Under the pieces are notes generated by a model. The model did not search any database. It was not told where the DNA came from and saw only the letters and a program-made list of their open reading frames with translations. This document shows, piece by piece, positions 8,266 to 15,760 of a stretch of DNA of 64,000 nt. This DNA comes from an uncultured Myxococcaceae bacterium (GTDB taxonomy: Bacteria; Myxococcota_A; Polyangia; Polyangiales; Ga0077539): assembly GCA_945952225.1 (NCBI GenBank), contig CAMFHP010000017.1, positions 1 through 64,000 of the forward strand, read 5' to 3'. The stretch's first letter is position 1; each line of letters begins with the position of its first letter. The translations under genes were made by a program, and so were the position numbers.

Positions 8266-9522
8266 GTGGCTGGCGAGAACGACCGAGAGCACGACGAGGA
8301 GCGCGAGGAGACGACGGGCACGGAGGCCGCGGAGGCCCAGGCCGACGAGGCCGCGGAGGCGCCCGATCCGAACACGCCGCGCAACCGCGCCGAGCGACGC
8401 GCGCAGGCGAAGGCCGCACGCCGCGGACGTTCGGTGCGCCTCGCCGACGACGCGCTGGCCCAGGGCGTCGACGGAGAGGAGAACCCCACGGGCGACCCGC
8501 TCCTCGGCCAGAACACGTCGATCGGCGGTGACACGCCTGCGCTGCTCGATGCGCCGTCGGACGTGCGTCGTCCGAGGGTTCCGCCGCGCACGATGAGCCG
8601 TGGAACGGGCAACGCCGAGGGCGTGCCCGAGTGGGCGCTCCGCGCGGGCGATTGGATCAAGGCGAACCGTCAGAACCTCCTCACGGTGGTGGCGGCCTCG
8701 TTGATCCTCGTGGGCGGAGGCCTGGGGTATCGCGCGTGGAGCAACTCGCGCGGCGCAAAGGCTTCCAACGCCTACGCCGAGGCGCTCCAGGCGAACTTCG
8801 CGGTGATCACCCCCGAGGAGCCCGCGGCCGACGATCCCCGCCACGACCTCCCGCACTTCCGCAGCTTCGAGGAGCGTGCGCGCGCGACGCTGGAGCGCCT
8901 TCGCCGCGCGGAGCAGGGCAACGAGAGCGCGCGCGTGGCGCCCCTCGTTCGTCTCACGGAGGCCGGCACGCTGTACCAGCTCGGTCGCTACACCGAAGCG
9001 CGCGACGTGTACCGCTCGCTGCTCGGCAAGGACCTCGCGGGCCTCGAGCCCCGCGCGATCGAGGGCCTCGCGTTCACGCTGGAGAGCCTCAACGACCTCG
9101 ATGGTGCGATGGCGCAGTACCGGGAGCTCCAGAACGTGCAGGGCGGCGCCTTCCGCGATCAGGCGCAGTTCTACCAGGCGCGTCTCCTCGCACGCCGCAA
9201 CGACGTGGCCCGCGCGAAGGACCTTCTGCACACCGTCGTGAACCGTCTCGGCCATCCCTCGGCGGCGGATCCGACGGCGCCGCTCCAGACGGCCCTCCGC
9301 GACAAGTCGCTCGAACTCCTGCGCGACCTCGACCCCAACGACCCCGAGGTCGTGCGCGTCGACCGCCAGCGTGAAGCAGGCGGCGGCGAGGGCGACGGCC
9401 ACGGCCACGGCGGTGGACGCCCCGGCGCCGATCCCCTGCAGAACCTCCCGCCCGAGATCCGCGCCCAGCTCGAGAAGGCCCTCCGCGAGCGCGGTGGCGC
9501 GGGCGGCGGCGGCGGCCACTGA
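8266..9522 (+). CDS. Membrane-anchored TPR protein, YfgM-like
   Basis: A protein of about 418 residues. The first 125 are charged, Glu/Asp/Ala-rich and probably disordered. One membrane segment follows (NLLTVVAASLILVGGGLGY), then TPR-like helices (LGRYTEARDVYRSLLGKD, LNDLDGAMAQYRELQ) and a Gly/His-rich tail. GTG 8266 is favoured because AGAGGA lies eight bases upstream; ATG 8257 sits directly on that site and is less likely. The layout and the BamB-like gene 14 bases downstream recall E. coli YfgM-BamB, where YfgM helps hand proteins from the translocon to periplasmic chaperones. That role is inferred from family and context. Confidence 0.8.
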   Translation: MAGENDREHDEEREETTGTEAAEAQADEAAEAPDPNTPRNRAERRAQAKAARRGRSVRLADDALAQGVDGEENPTGDPLLGQNTSIGGDTPALLDAPSDVRRPRVPPRTMSRGTGNAEGVPEWALRAGDWIKANRQNLLTVVAASLILVGGGLGYRAWSNSRGAKASNAYAEALQANFAVITPEEPAADDPRHDLPHFRSFEERARATLERLRRAEQGNESARVAPLVRLTEAGTLYQLGRYTEARDVYRSLLGKDLAGLEPRAIEGLAFTLESLNDLDGAMAQYRELQNVQGGAFRDQAQFYQARLLARRNDVARAKDLLHTVVNRLGHPSAADPTAPLQTALRDKSLELLRDLDPNDPEVVRVDRQREAGGGEGDGHGHGGGRPGADPLQNLPPEIRAQLEKALRERGGAGGGGGH

Positions 9523-9536
9523 AGGGCGGCGCGCGC

Positions 9537-10724
9537 GTGTCTCGCTCCCTCTTCGCGGCCCTCGCGCTCGGCGCGCTCGGTTGTTCGGGCGGCCTCCAGC
9601 TCGGCAGCCGCACCCACTGGGAATCGAGCAGCGTCGAGCCCGCCACCGTGCACGCCGTCGCGTCGTTGCGCTGGCGTGTTCCGCTCTCGACGCTCACCGA
9701 CCTCGACGCGCGCTCGCGCTCCCGCGCCACGCCGCTCTACGACGCCGCCACGGGGACGCTCTTCGTCGGCGGTCTCGACCGCGGCGTGCACGCGATCCGC
9801 GCGAACGACGGCGCGGTGCTCTGGCGCTTCCAGACCCTCGGTGCGGTGGAGGGCACGCCCACCCTCGACCGTGGAACGCTCTACATCGGCTCCACCGACG
9901 GCGCGCTCTACGCGCTCGACGCGCGCACGGGCCAGATGCGCTGGCGCTTCGCGACGGTGGCCGAGATCGTTCACGCGCCCATCGTGGTCGACGATTCCGT
10001 CTACTGCGTGAACGGGGACGACACGGTGTTCGCCGTGCATCGCGTGAACGGCGAGGCGCGCTGGCGGTACCGGCGCGAGCCCCCGGGCGGCATCACCGGC
10101 GGCGGACACGCGGGCCTGCTCTTCGACGGCCGCCGACTCTACACCGGCTTCTCCGACGGACGCGCCGTCGCCCTCGATCCGAGCGATGGAACGCCCATCT
10201 GGGAGCGCGATACGAGCGTCGACAGCGAAGGTGCCGACGGCGCGAACGAGGCGCATCGCACGATCGACATCGACACCACGCCGGTGCTCGTCGACGGCAA
10301 CGTGATGGTCGCGTCCTACACCGCGGGCCTCTACGCGCTCGACCCCGAGGGCGGCTCGGTGCGCTGGCGTGCGGATCGTCTGCTGAACCTCTCGTCGCTC
10401 GCGGGCGAGGGGCGCGCGGTGTACGGGACGTCCGCATCGCTCGGCCTCGTGAAGGTCTCCGCGGCGGATGGCGAGGTGCTCTGGATGCGTGACCTCGGCA
10501 CCCGCGCGCTTCAGCAGCCCCGCGTGTGGGGCAACGTGCTGTTTGTGCCCTCGTCGGACACGTCGCTCTGGGTGATCCGCGCCGCAGACGGAACGCCCAT
10601 CTCGGGCCTCGGCTCCGAGGGCGTCAGCGCACCGCCCGCCATCACCGACGATTTCGTCTACTTCGAGACGAACCGCGGTGTGATGAACGCCTGGCGTTTC
10701 TTCGACGCCGACCCGTCCTCGTAG
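9537..10724 (+). CDS. BamB-like PQQ-type beta-propeller lipoprotein
   Basis: A 395-residue protein. A signal peptide ends in lipobox LGALGC at about residues 10-15. The rest is a series of PQQ-like propeller blades such as LDRGVHAIRANDGAVLWRF, TDGALYALDARTGQMRWRF and VFAVHRVNGEARWRY, each ending in a Trp-Arg strand. This is the architecture of BamB, the lipoprotein of the beta-barrel assembly machinery. The YfgM-like gene directly upstream supports that reading. The usual der neighbour is absent, so a generic PQQ-repeat lipoprotein remains possible. The start is GTG 9537, 14 bases after the previous stop, so the two are probably one operon. Confidence 0.8.
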   Translation: MSRSLFAALALGALGCSGGLQLGSRTHWESSSVEPATVHAVASLRWRVPLSTLTDLDARSRSRATPLYDAATGTLFVGGLDRGVHAIRANDGAVLWRFQTLGAVEGTPTLDRGTLYIGSTDGALYALDARTGQMRWRFATVAEIVHAPIVVDDSVYCVNGDDTVFAVHRVNGEARWRYRREPPGGITGGGHAGLLFDGRRLYTGFSDGRAVALDPSDGTPIWERDTSVDSEGADGANEAHRTIDIDTTPVLVDGNVMVASYTAGLYALDPEGGSVRWRADRLLNLSSLAGEGRAVYGTSASLGLVKVSAADGEVLWMRDLGTRALQQPRVWGNVLFVPSSDTSLWVIRAADGTPISGLGSEGVSAPPAITDDFVYFETNRGVMNAWRFFDADPSS

Positions 10725-10932
10725 AAGCCCTCCCAACACACTGTGGTGTGCGCCGTCTCGGAGCCGCGCTCCGTGAGCGCGGTGGCGCGCTCGTGCATCG
10801 TGGCGCGGCGGTCCGCTGCGTGGTGAGGCCGAGACCAGACCGACCCGTCGACGCGGCCCCGCGCAGGAACTCAGTGGGCGCCCACGCGCGATCGCGGGCT
10901 GCGCGCGACACGTTCCGCCGTTGCGCGGGGGT

Positions 10933-10959
10933 GTCGACAGAAATGTTTGTTCTGACAAC
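10933..10959. repeat. 27-bp imperfect inverted repeat, copy 1
   Basis: GTCGACAGAA and TTCTGACAAC face each other across seven bases. The inner five bases of each arm pair perfectly and eight of ten pair overall. The left arm is identical to that of the repeat at 11939-11965. Operator-like in shape, binding protein unknown. Confidence 0.55.
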
Positions 10960-11634
10960 TCCGCTGCGATCCCCTGCCGACGCGATGCAGGGGAGGGCTC
11001 CGAGGGTCGCCGACCGCCGACGGACCCCGATGCCGCCGGAAGGCCGCGCGGACGCGGTGAGCCGCCAGCGCGAGCGTTCGCCTGCGAGGCGTTCTCGTTC
11101 GCCTCGGGTCGAGACCGTGTCCCCCCAAACTGCCCATGGCGCACCCGGGGCTCGCGCCCCGGGGCGCGACGGGCGGGCGCACGGCGGCAGGGATGGGAAC
11201 TCGCATGGGCCGCCACCGAAAGGCCCACGAAACCAGCCGGAACCCCCTCCGCCCACACCCTATGAACTTCGCATAAGATACATTCTGTCAACTCAACGTG
11301 GGGCCCGGAAACGCACCGGCCCCTGTGGGGCCCTCCGCACGTCGATCGGCGCGACCGGGCGCTGCGGCCCGTCGTGGATCGGGGCGGCTCCCGGCGGCCA
11401 TGCAGGCGCGACACGGGCTGCGGCTGTGCAGGATCTCCCGCTCTTCCGCGCACTGTGGCGGGGCTGCGCGTGATCGGCGGGAGCCGCCGACACAGGCAAG
11501 GGGACGTCGGCCTCGCCAGCGCCACCCCGATGCTCGCGCGCGGACGCCCCAAGGCGCCCGAATGCGTCGACGAGCGCCATCGAAGCCCCTTCCCACCTTC
11601 CTGCTGCCTGCATCCCAGGCCGGGCTGTCGGACG

Positions 11635-11652
11635 ACCGACCGAGCGGTCGGT
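11635..11652. promoter_or_regulatory. Perfect 18-bp palindrome ACCGACCG-AG-CGGTCGGT
   Basis: Two 8-base arms are exact inverse complements with a two-base centre. The shape and length resemble operators of TetR-family repressors. Related half sites recur at 11762-11768, 11792-11799 and near 11855. No TetR-type gene is in the window, so any regulator is encoded elsewhere. Confidence 0.5.
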
Positions 11653-11761
11653 GCGCTGGCCGAGGAGTCTGTCGGTGGTCCCGTGGGGGCGACCCCTTCC
11701 GCGTCTGATCTGCTCGTTGCAGTCCGTTTGGACGGTCTTGCGGCGGTACGAGCCCTATGCT

Positions 11762-11798
11762 GGTCGGTAAAATGCGCCATTTTTCAGACATACCGACC
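11762..11798. repeat. Nested inverted repeat with AT-rich core
   Basis: Outer arms GGTCGGT (11762-11768) and ACCGACC (11792-11798) enclose inner arms AAAATG (11769-11774) and CATTTT (11778-11783). As RNA this could fold into a hairpin with a one-sided bulge. A 14-base motif, CCG(A/G)ATGGTCGCTT, is then repeated directly at 11797 and 11821. Confidence 0.45.
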
Positions 11799-11938
11799 GA
11801 ATGGTCGCTTCAAAGTCCGGCCGGATGGTCGCTTTGATCGCAGTCCTTCGGCCGACCGACCGCCTGGACGCTTCCGGGACGGGCGCTCCACGCCCTGGGG
11901 AGCGCGCCCGTGGACTGCCCAACGCCCGCGTCCGCGGA

Positions 11939-11965
11939 GTCGACAGAATTAGTGATTCTGTTCAC
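11939..11965. repeat. 27-bp imperfect inverted repeat, copy 2
   Basis: GTCGACAGAA and TTCTGTTCAC are separated by seven bases. The central 17 bases (CAGAAT, TAGTG, ATTCTG) form a perfect 6+5+6 palindrome. The left arm is identical to copy 1 at 10933. A half site TTCTGTCAAC lies between the two copies at 11283-11292. Confidence 0.55.
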
Positions 11966-12191
11966 TAGGAGACGCGATCGCACCGACCGGGGCGACTGCG
12001 ATGGGTCGGCACTGGCTCGGAGACCGTGCGTCCGTGCGTGTCCCCGCGCACTGCGCCCCGACCACGCCACGTGCGAGCACGCGCCCTGCGGCTACGCCCC
12101 GAGCGGCCCTCCGCGGGTCGTCAGCGTCCCCTCACCCCAGCCGGTGCCGGGGCACGCGATGGGGACCAGCGTTTCGGGTGTGGCCTGGCGG

Positions 12192-13277
12192 TCAGACGGT
12201 GGTGGATCGGGCTGCGCGTACGTCGTCGCGCGAGGTCGCGGTCGCGAGCTGGCCGCAGGCGGCGCCGATGTCCTTGCCGCCGCTGTAACGTCGCACCACG
12301 GGCACGCCGAGCTTCGCCAGGGCGTCGTGAAAGGACGCGCGCTCCTCTTCGGTGGGCGGGCGGTACGGGAGGCCTTCCACGGGGTTCCACTCGATGAGGG
12401 ACAGGCGCGCGGGCATCTCGCGGAGCAGTTCGGCGATGGCCTCGGCCTCGTCGGCGGTGGTGTTGATCCCACCCAGGAGCGCGTAGGCCAGCATCACGAG
12501 GTGTCCCGAGCGTTCATAGAAGGTCTTCGCCGCGCGGATCACCTCGCGGATCGGGTACTTCCCCTCGCTCGGCACCAGCGACCGGCGGACCATGGAGCGC
12601 GCGCTCGTGACGCTGATGCCGAGGCGCACGCGGGTCTTGATCGACGCGAGGCGCTCGATGCCCGGCACGATCCCCACGGTGCACACGGTCACGTTGCGTC
12701 CATCGACGGCGAGCCCGCACGGGTTCGAGATGATCTCGAGCGCCTGGAGCACGTTGTCGAGGTTGTGCATCGGCTCGCCCATTCCCTGGAACACCACGCC
12801 GTGCACGCGCCCCTCGCCCGAGGCCCGGAGTTCACGGGCCACGATGCGAATCTGTTCCACGATCTCCCAGGCTTCGAGGTTGCGCGCGAAGCCCATGCGA
12901 CCCGTGGCGCAGAAGGTACAGCCCATCGCACATCCGACCTGCGAGCTCACGCACACCGAGAAGCGACCGGGCTTCTCCAGCGGGATGCGCACGGTCTCGA
13001 TCTCTGCGCCGTCGTGGCACTTCATGACGTACTTCACGAAGGGATCGAGCTGCGACGCGTGGCGCTCGTGCACGGTCATCCGCCCGACGGAGAACTCCCG
13101 CGTCGCGGCGTTGCGAACGGGGGCGCGCACCTGCGAGACCTCGCGGAGGTCGTCGTTTCCACGCTGAATGACATGGGCGACGATGCGTCGGCACTCGGCG
13201 AGCGACGCGCCGACGGGGGACAGCAGGGGTTCAAGGCGCTCGGGCGTGAAGCCCTGCAGAACGGGTCGGTCGCTCAC
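12192..13277 (-). CDS. rlmN: 23S rRNA (adenine(2503)-C(2))-methyltransferase, radical SAM
   Basis: RlmN methylates C2 of A2503 in 23S rRNA, and A37 of some tRNAs, by radical SAM chemistry. This affects translation fidelity. The 361-residue protein has the CxxxCxxC iron-sulfur motif at C116, C120 and C123. It also has the GMGEPMHNLDNV motif, the segment SLVPSEGKYPI, and the second catalytic Cys in DIGAACGQL (about C341). Length and motif order are normal for the family. Cfr-type enzymes share the core, but a lone chromosomal copy fits RlmN. It is divergent from larE across 89 bases. Confidence 0.95.
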   Translation of the reverse strand: MSDRPVLQGFTPERLEPLLSPVGASLAECRRIVAHVIQRGNDDLREVSQVRAPVRNAATREFSVGRMTVHERHASQLDPFVKYVMKCHDGAEIETVRIPLEKPGRFSVCVSSQVGCAMGCTFCATGRMGFARNLEAWEIVEQIRIVARELRASGEGRVHGVVFQGMGEPMHNLDNVLQALEIISNPCGLAVDGRNVTVCTVGIVPGIERLASIKTRVRLGISVTSARSMVRRSLVPSEGKYPIREVIRAAKTFYERSGHLVMLAYALLGGINTTADEAEAIAELLREMPARLSLIEWNPVEGLPYRPPTEEERASFHDALAKLGVPVVRRYSGGKDIGAACGQLATATSRDDVRAARSTTV

Positions 13278-13366
13278 GGGGGCGCCGTTGCTACCACGCG
13301 CCCGTGCGCGCTGCGAAGGGGCCCTGCGAATCGCGGGCGGGCGGTGTTATACGCCGGAGCCAATCC

Positions 13367-14179
13367 ATGGACCCGCAGCTCGCCGCGCTCCGCGCGATCT
13401 TCGCCGACATGCCCTCGGTGCTCGTGTGCTTCTCCGGAGGTGTCGACAGCGCCTTCGTGCTCAAGGTCGCCTACGACGTGCTCGGCGACCGCGCCCTCGG
13501 GATGACGGCGCTCTCGCCCGCGCTTCCGGAACGCGAGCGCGAGGAGGCAGGCGCGCTCGCGAAGGAGCTCGGCGTGCCGCATGTGCTCGTCGACTCGCAC
13601 GAGATCGACGATCCGCAGTACGCCGCGAATCCCACGAACCGCTGCTACTTCTGCAAGTCCGAACTCTACAACGTGGCGCGCCGCGAGGCCGAGCGTCGGG
13701 GCATCGCGGTGGTGGTCAACGGCACCAACCTCGACGACCTCGGCGATCACCGCCCGGGACTCGACGCGGCCCGTGAAGCGGGCGTGCGCGCGCCCCTCGT
13801 CGAAGCAGGCCTCACCAAGGCCGACGTGCGTCGATGCGCCCAGCTCGTCGACCTGCGCGTGTGGAACAAGCCCGCCGCCGCGTGTCTCGCGTCGCGCATT
13901 CCGTATGGAACCGGCGTCACGCACACGCGCCTGCGCCAGATCGATCGCGCGGAGACCGCGCTCAAGGACCTTGGCCTCCGCCAGGTGCGCGTGCGCTACC
14001 ACGACACGCTCGCCCGCGTAGAAGTTGCCCCCGCCGAGCTCGACCGCGCATTCTCGCTGCGCGCGGAGATCTCCGCGGCGTGCAAGGCGGCGGGGTTCAC
14101 CTACGCGACCCTCGATCTCGACGGGTACCGCCTCGGCTCGCACAACGAGGTCGTGAAGCTGCGCGTGTTGAACTCCTGA
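13367..14179 (+). CDS. larE: ATP-dependent sacrificial sulfur transferase LarE
   Basis: LarE adds sulfur to the pyridinium cofactor that becomes the nickel-pincer nucleotide of lactate racemase and related enzymes. The 270-residue protein has the PP-loop SGGVDS (23-28) for adenylation, NRCYFCKSELY with C93 and C96, and KPAAACLASRIPYG with C173. C173 sits where the sacrificial Cys176 of the Lactiplantibacillus enzyme lies. ATG 13367 is the first start before the conserved region. LarB and LarC, which make and metallate the cofactor, are not in the window, so they must be elsewhere or this copy serves another sulfur-transfer reaction. Confidence 0.92.
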   Translation: MDPQLAALRAIFADMPSVLVCFSGGVDSAFVLKVAYDVLGDRALGMTALSPALPEREREEAGALAKELGVPHVLVDSHEIDDPQYAANPTNRCYFCKSELYNVARREAERRGIAVVVNGTNLDDLGDHRPGLDAAREAGVRAPLVEAGLTKADVRRCAQLVDLRVWNKPAAACLASRIPYGTGVTHTRLRQIDRAETALKDLGLRQVRVRYHDTLARVEVAPAELDRAFSLRAEISAACKAAGFTYATLDLDGYRLGSHNEVVKLRVLNS

Positions 14180-14198
14180 GCGTCGGAAGGCCTCGCGC

Positions 14199-14813
14199 AT
14201 GACTCCCCGTCGATCGTCTCCGCTCGCGCTCCTCGCGCTCGTGCTCGCGACCTTCGATGCCGGGGCCGACCCCGATCCCCTGCCCGCGTACCTTCCGCCG
14301 CGCGCCGTCACGACGACGAACCCCGACGCTTCCAAATCCAAGAAGTCTCGCGGGCGCGACCTCGGCGTGCAGGCCCGTCCGGTGCTCGCCACGCTCGTGA
14401 ACGTGCACACGCTCGAAGCGCTCGCCATCGGCCCCGAGCCCACGGGCGACGAGACCGCCCTCGTGGCGCGCTTTCTCCGCGACCGCACCACGTGGGAGGA
14501 GCACGCGATCGCCGCGCCCTGCCTCCGCGTCGTGCGCGCCATGGCGACGATGTACAGCGCGCGCCGCGTGGAGTTCATCTCGGGCTACCGCAGCAGCAAG
14601 TTCAACGAGCATCTTCGCAAGAAGGGTCGCCACGTCGCGCAGCGCAGCCAGCACGTGCTCGGCAACGCGGTCGATTTTCGCCTCGTGGGCGTGCCCGTGC
14701 AGGACGTGTTGCGCCACCTCCGAGGCACCCACAACGGCGGCGTCGGGTTCTATCCGCAGTCGGGGTTCATCCACGTCGACGCGGGGCCGCGGCGCCGCTG
14801 GGCGGGCGAGTGA
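14199..14813 (+). CDS. DUF882 / M15-family murein peptidase-like exported protein
   Basis: A 204-residue protein with a signal peptide (first 22 residues). The DUF882 zinc-peptidase fold is seen in the second half: FISGYRSSKFNEHLRKKG, SQHVLGNAVDFRLVG (His and Asp metal ligands) and GFIHVDAGPRRRW (final His ligand). Relatives such as YcbK/MepK cut peptidoglycan cross-links. The residues between 25 and 60 are Lys/Pro-rich and probably flexible. It lies 19 bases after larE on the same strand and may be cotranscribed, though a functional link is not evident. Confidence 0.85.
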   Translation: MTPRRSSPLALLALVLATFDAGADPDPLPAYLPPRAVTTTNPDASKSKKSRGRDLGVQARPVLATLVNVHTLEALAIGPEPTGDETALVARFLRDRTTWEEHAIAAPCLRVVRAMATMYSARRVEFISGYRSSKFNEHLRKKGRHVAQRSQHVLGNAVDFRLVGVPVQDVLRHLRGTHNGGVGFYPQSGFIHVDAGPRRRWAGE

Positions 14814-14821
14814 ATCGCGGT

Positions 14822-15706
14822 TCAGTCGTCCCAGGGCATCGGTGATCCCGCAGCGGGCGTGAGGGCGCGGTAGGCCCGGTGGAGCGCGCGCGTGACGCGT
14901 CCCGGTGCGCCGTCGCCCACCTCGTGCTCGTCGATCATCACCACGGGCACCACCTCGCGCACGCTCGACGTGAGGAACACCTCGTCGGCCGTCCACAGGT
15001 CGGCGAAGGAGACGGGCGCCTCCTTCGCGCGCACCCCTGCCCCCGCGGCCTGCGCGAGCACGAAGCCCCGCGTGAGGCCCGCGAGGACCCCCGCGTCGAG
15101 AGGAGGCGTCGTCACAGTGTCGCCGTGCACCACGAACACGTTCGCCGTCGCGCCTTCGAGCAGCACGTCGCCGTCGCCGAGCACGATGGCGTCGTCGAAT
15201 CCCCTCGCCCGCGCCTCGCGCAACCACTGGATGTTCGCCAGGTAGTTGAGCGTCTTGGCGCCCGCGAGCGGTCCCTTCGCAGCGCGCCACGGCACACGCA
15301 CCGCCATCGCGCGCACCCCGTCGCGGTAGGGGTTCTGCGCGGAGGGCGCGAGGGGCGTGACCACCACCATGCGCGTCGCGTCGCGCACGTTCGCGGGCGC
15401 CACGCCGAGGTCGCCGAGGCCGCGTGTGATGAGCACGCGCACGTGCGCGTCGGGAAGGCCGGCGGCGTCGAGGGCGAGCGCCACCTCGGTGCGCAGCCGT
15501 GAGATGGGCGCCGGGAGGCTCATGCCGAGCGCCGTGGCCGACGCGCGCAGCCGTCCGAGGTGCTCTTCGAGCGCGAAGGGGATTCCGCGGTACGCGCGGA
15601 GCACTTCGAAGACGCCGTCGCCGTAGAGGAACCCGCGGTCGAGCGCGGGCACGCGGGCCTCGCGCGCATCGACGCGCTGGCCGTTCAGAAAGAGGGTGGG
15701 GTTCAT
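14822..15706 (-). CDS. Class IV PLP-dependent aminotransferase (branched-chain or D-amino acid type)
   Basis: A 294-residue fold-type IV PLP enzyme. Recognised by DRGFLYGDGVFEVLRAY, the PLP Lys in AKTLNYLANI, and GDVLLEGATANVFVV followed by GVLAGLTRGFVL and EVFLTSSVREVVPV. Members transfer amino groups of branched-chain or D-amino acids, or act as aminodeoxychorismate lyase. The substrate is not fixed by what can be seen, and the family divides poorly by sequence. ATG 15706 begins with the typical strand MNPTLFLNGQ; an upstream ATG at 15736 is possible. It is convergent with the DUF882 gene, eight bases apart. Confidence 0.88.
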   Translation of the reverse strand: MNPTLFLNGQRVDAREARVPALDRGFLYGDGVFEVLRAYRGIPFALEEHLGRLRASATALGMSLPAPISRLRTEVALALDAAGLPDAHVRVLITRGLGDLGVAPANVRDATRMVVVTPLAPSAQNPYRDGVRAMAVRVPWRAAKGPLAGAKTLNYLANIQWLREARARGFDDAIVLGDGDVLLEGATANVFVVHGDTVTTPPLDAGVLAGLTRGFVLAQAAGAGVRAKEAPVSFADLWTADEVFLTSSVREVVPVVMIDEHEVGDGAPGRVTRALHRAYRALTPAAGSPMPWDD

Positions 15707-15760
15707 GGGAGAGATGCGCCGCCCGATGGGATGCACCGGGCGGCGTGGGAGCGCTGCGCG

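Larger units (their letters stand above)
10725..12191. other. 1.47-kb region without a convincing gene
   Basis: Between the BamB-like gene and rlmN, both strands have open frames, but their products are Arg/Pro/Gly-rich with no domain, signal peptide or codon bias like the neighbours. Short AT-rich islands with inverted repeats lie at 10933-10959, 11762-11798 and 11939-11965, and a perfect 8+2+8 palindrome at 11635-11652. It could hold regulatory sites, an RNA gene or a decayed gene; the sequence alone does not decide. Confidence 0.7.

Noticed and set aside
10737-10750. Short CACAC/GTGTG hairpin after the BamB-like gene
   Set aside because: A five-base stem without a T run is too weak to call a terminator.
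10526-11473. Plus-strand frame and several minus-strand frames in the gene-less region
   Set aside because: The products are Arg/Pro/Gly-rich without recognisable domains, and their codon use does not match that of neighbouring genes.
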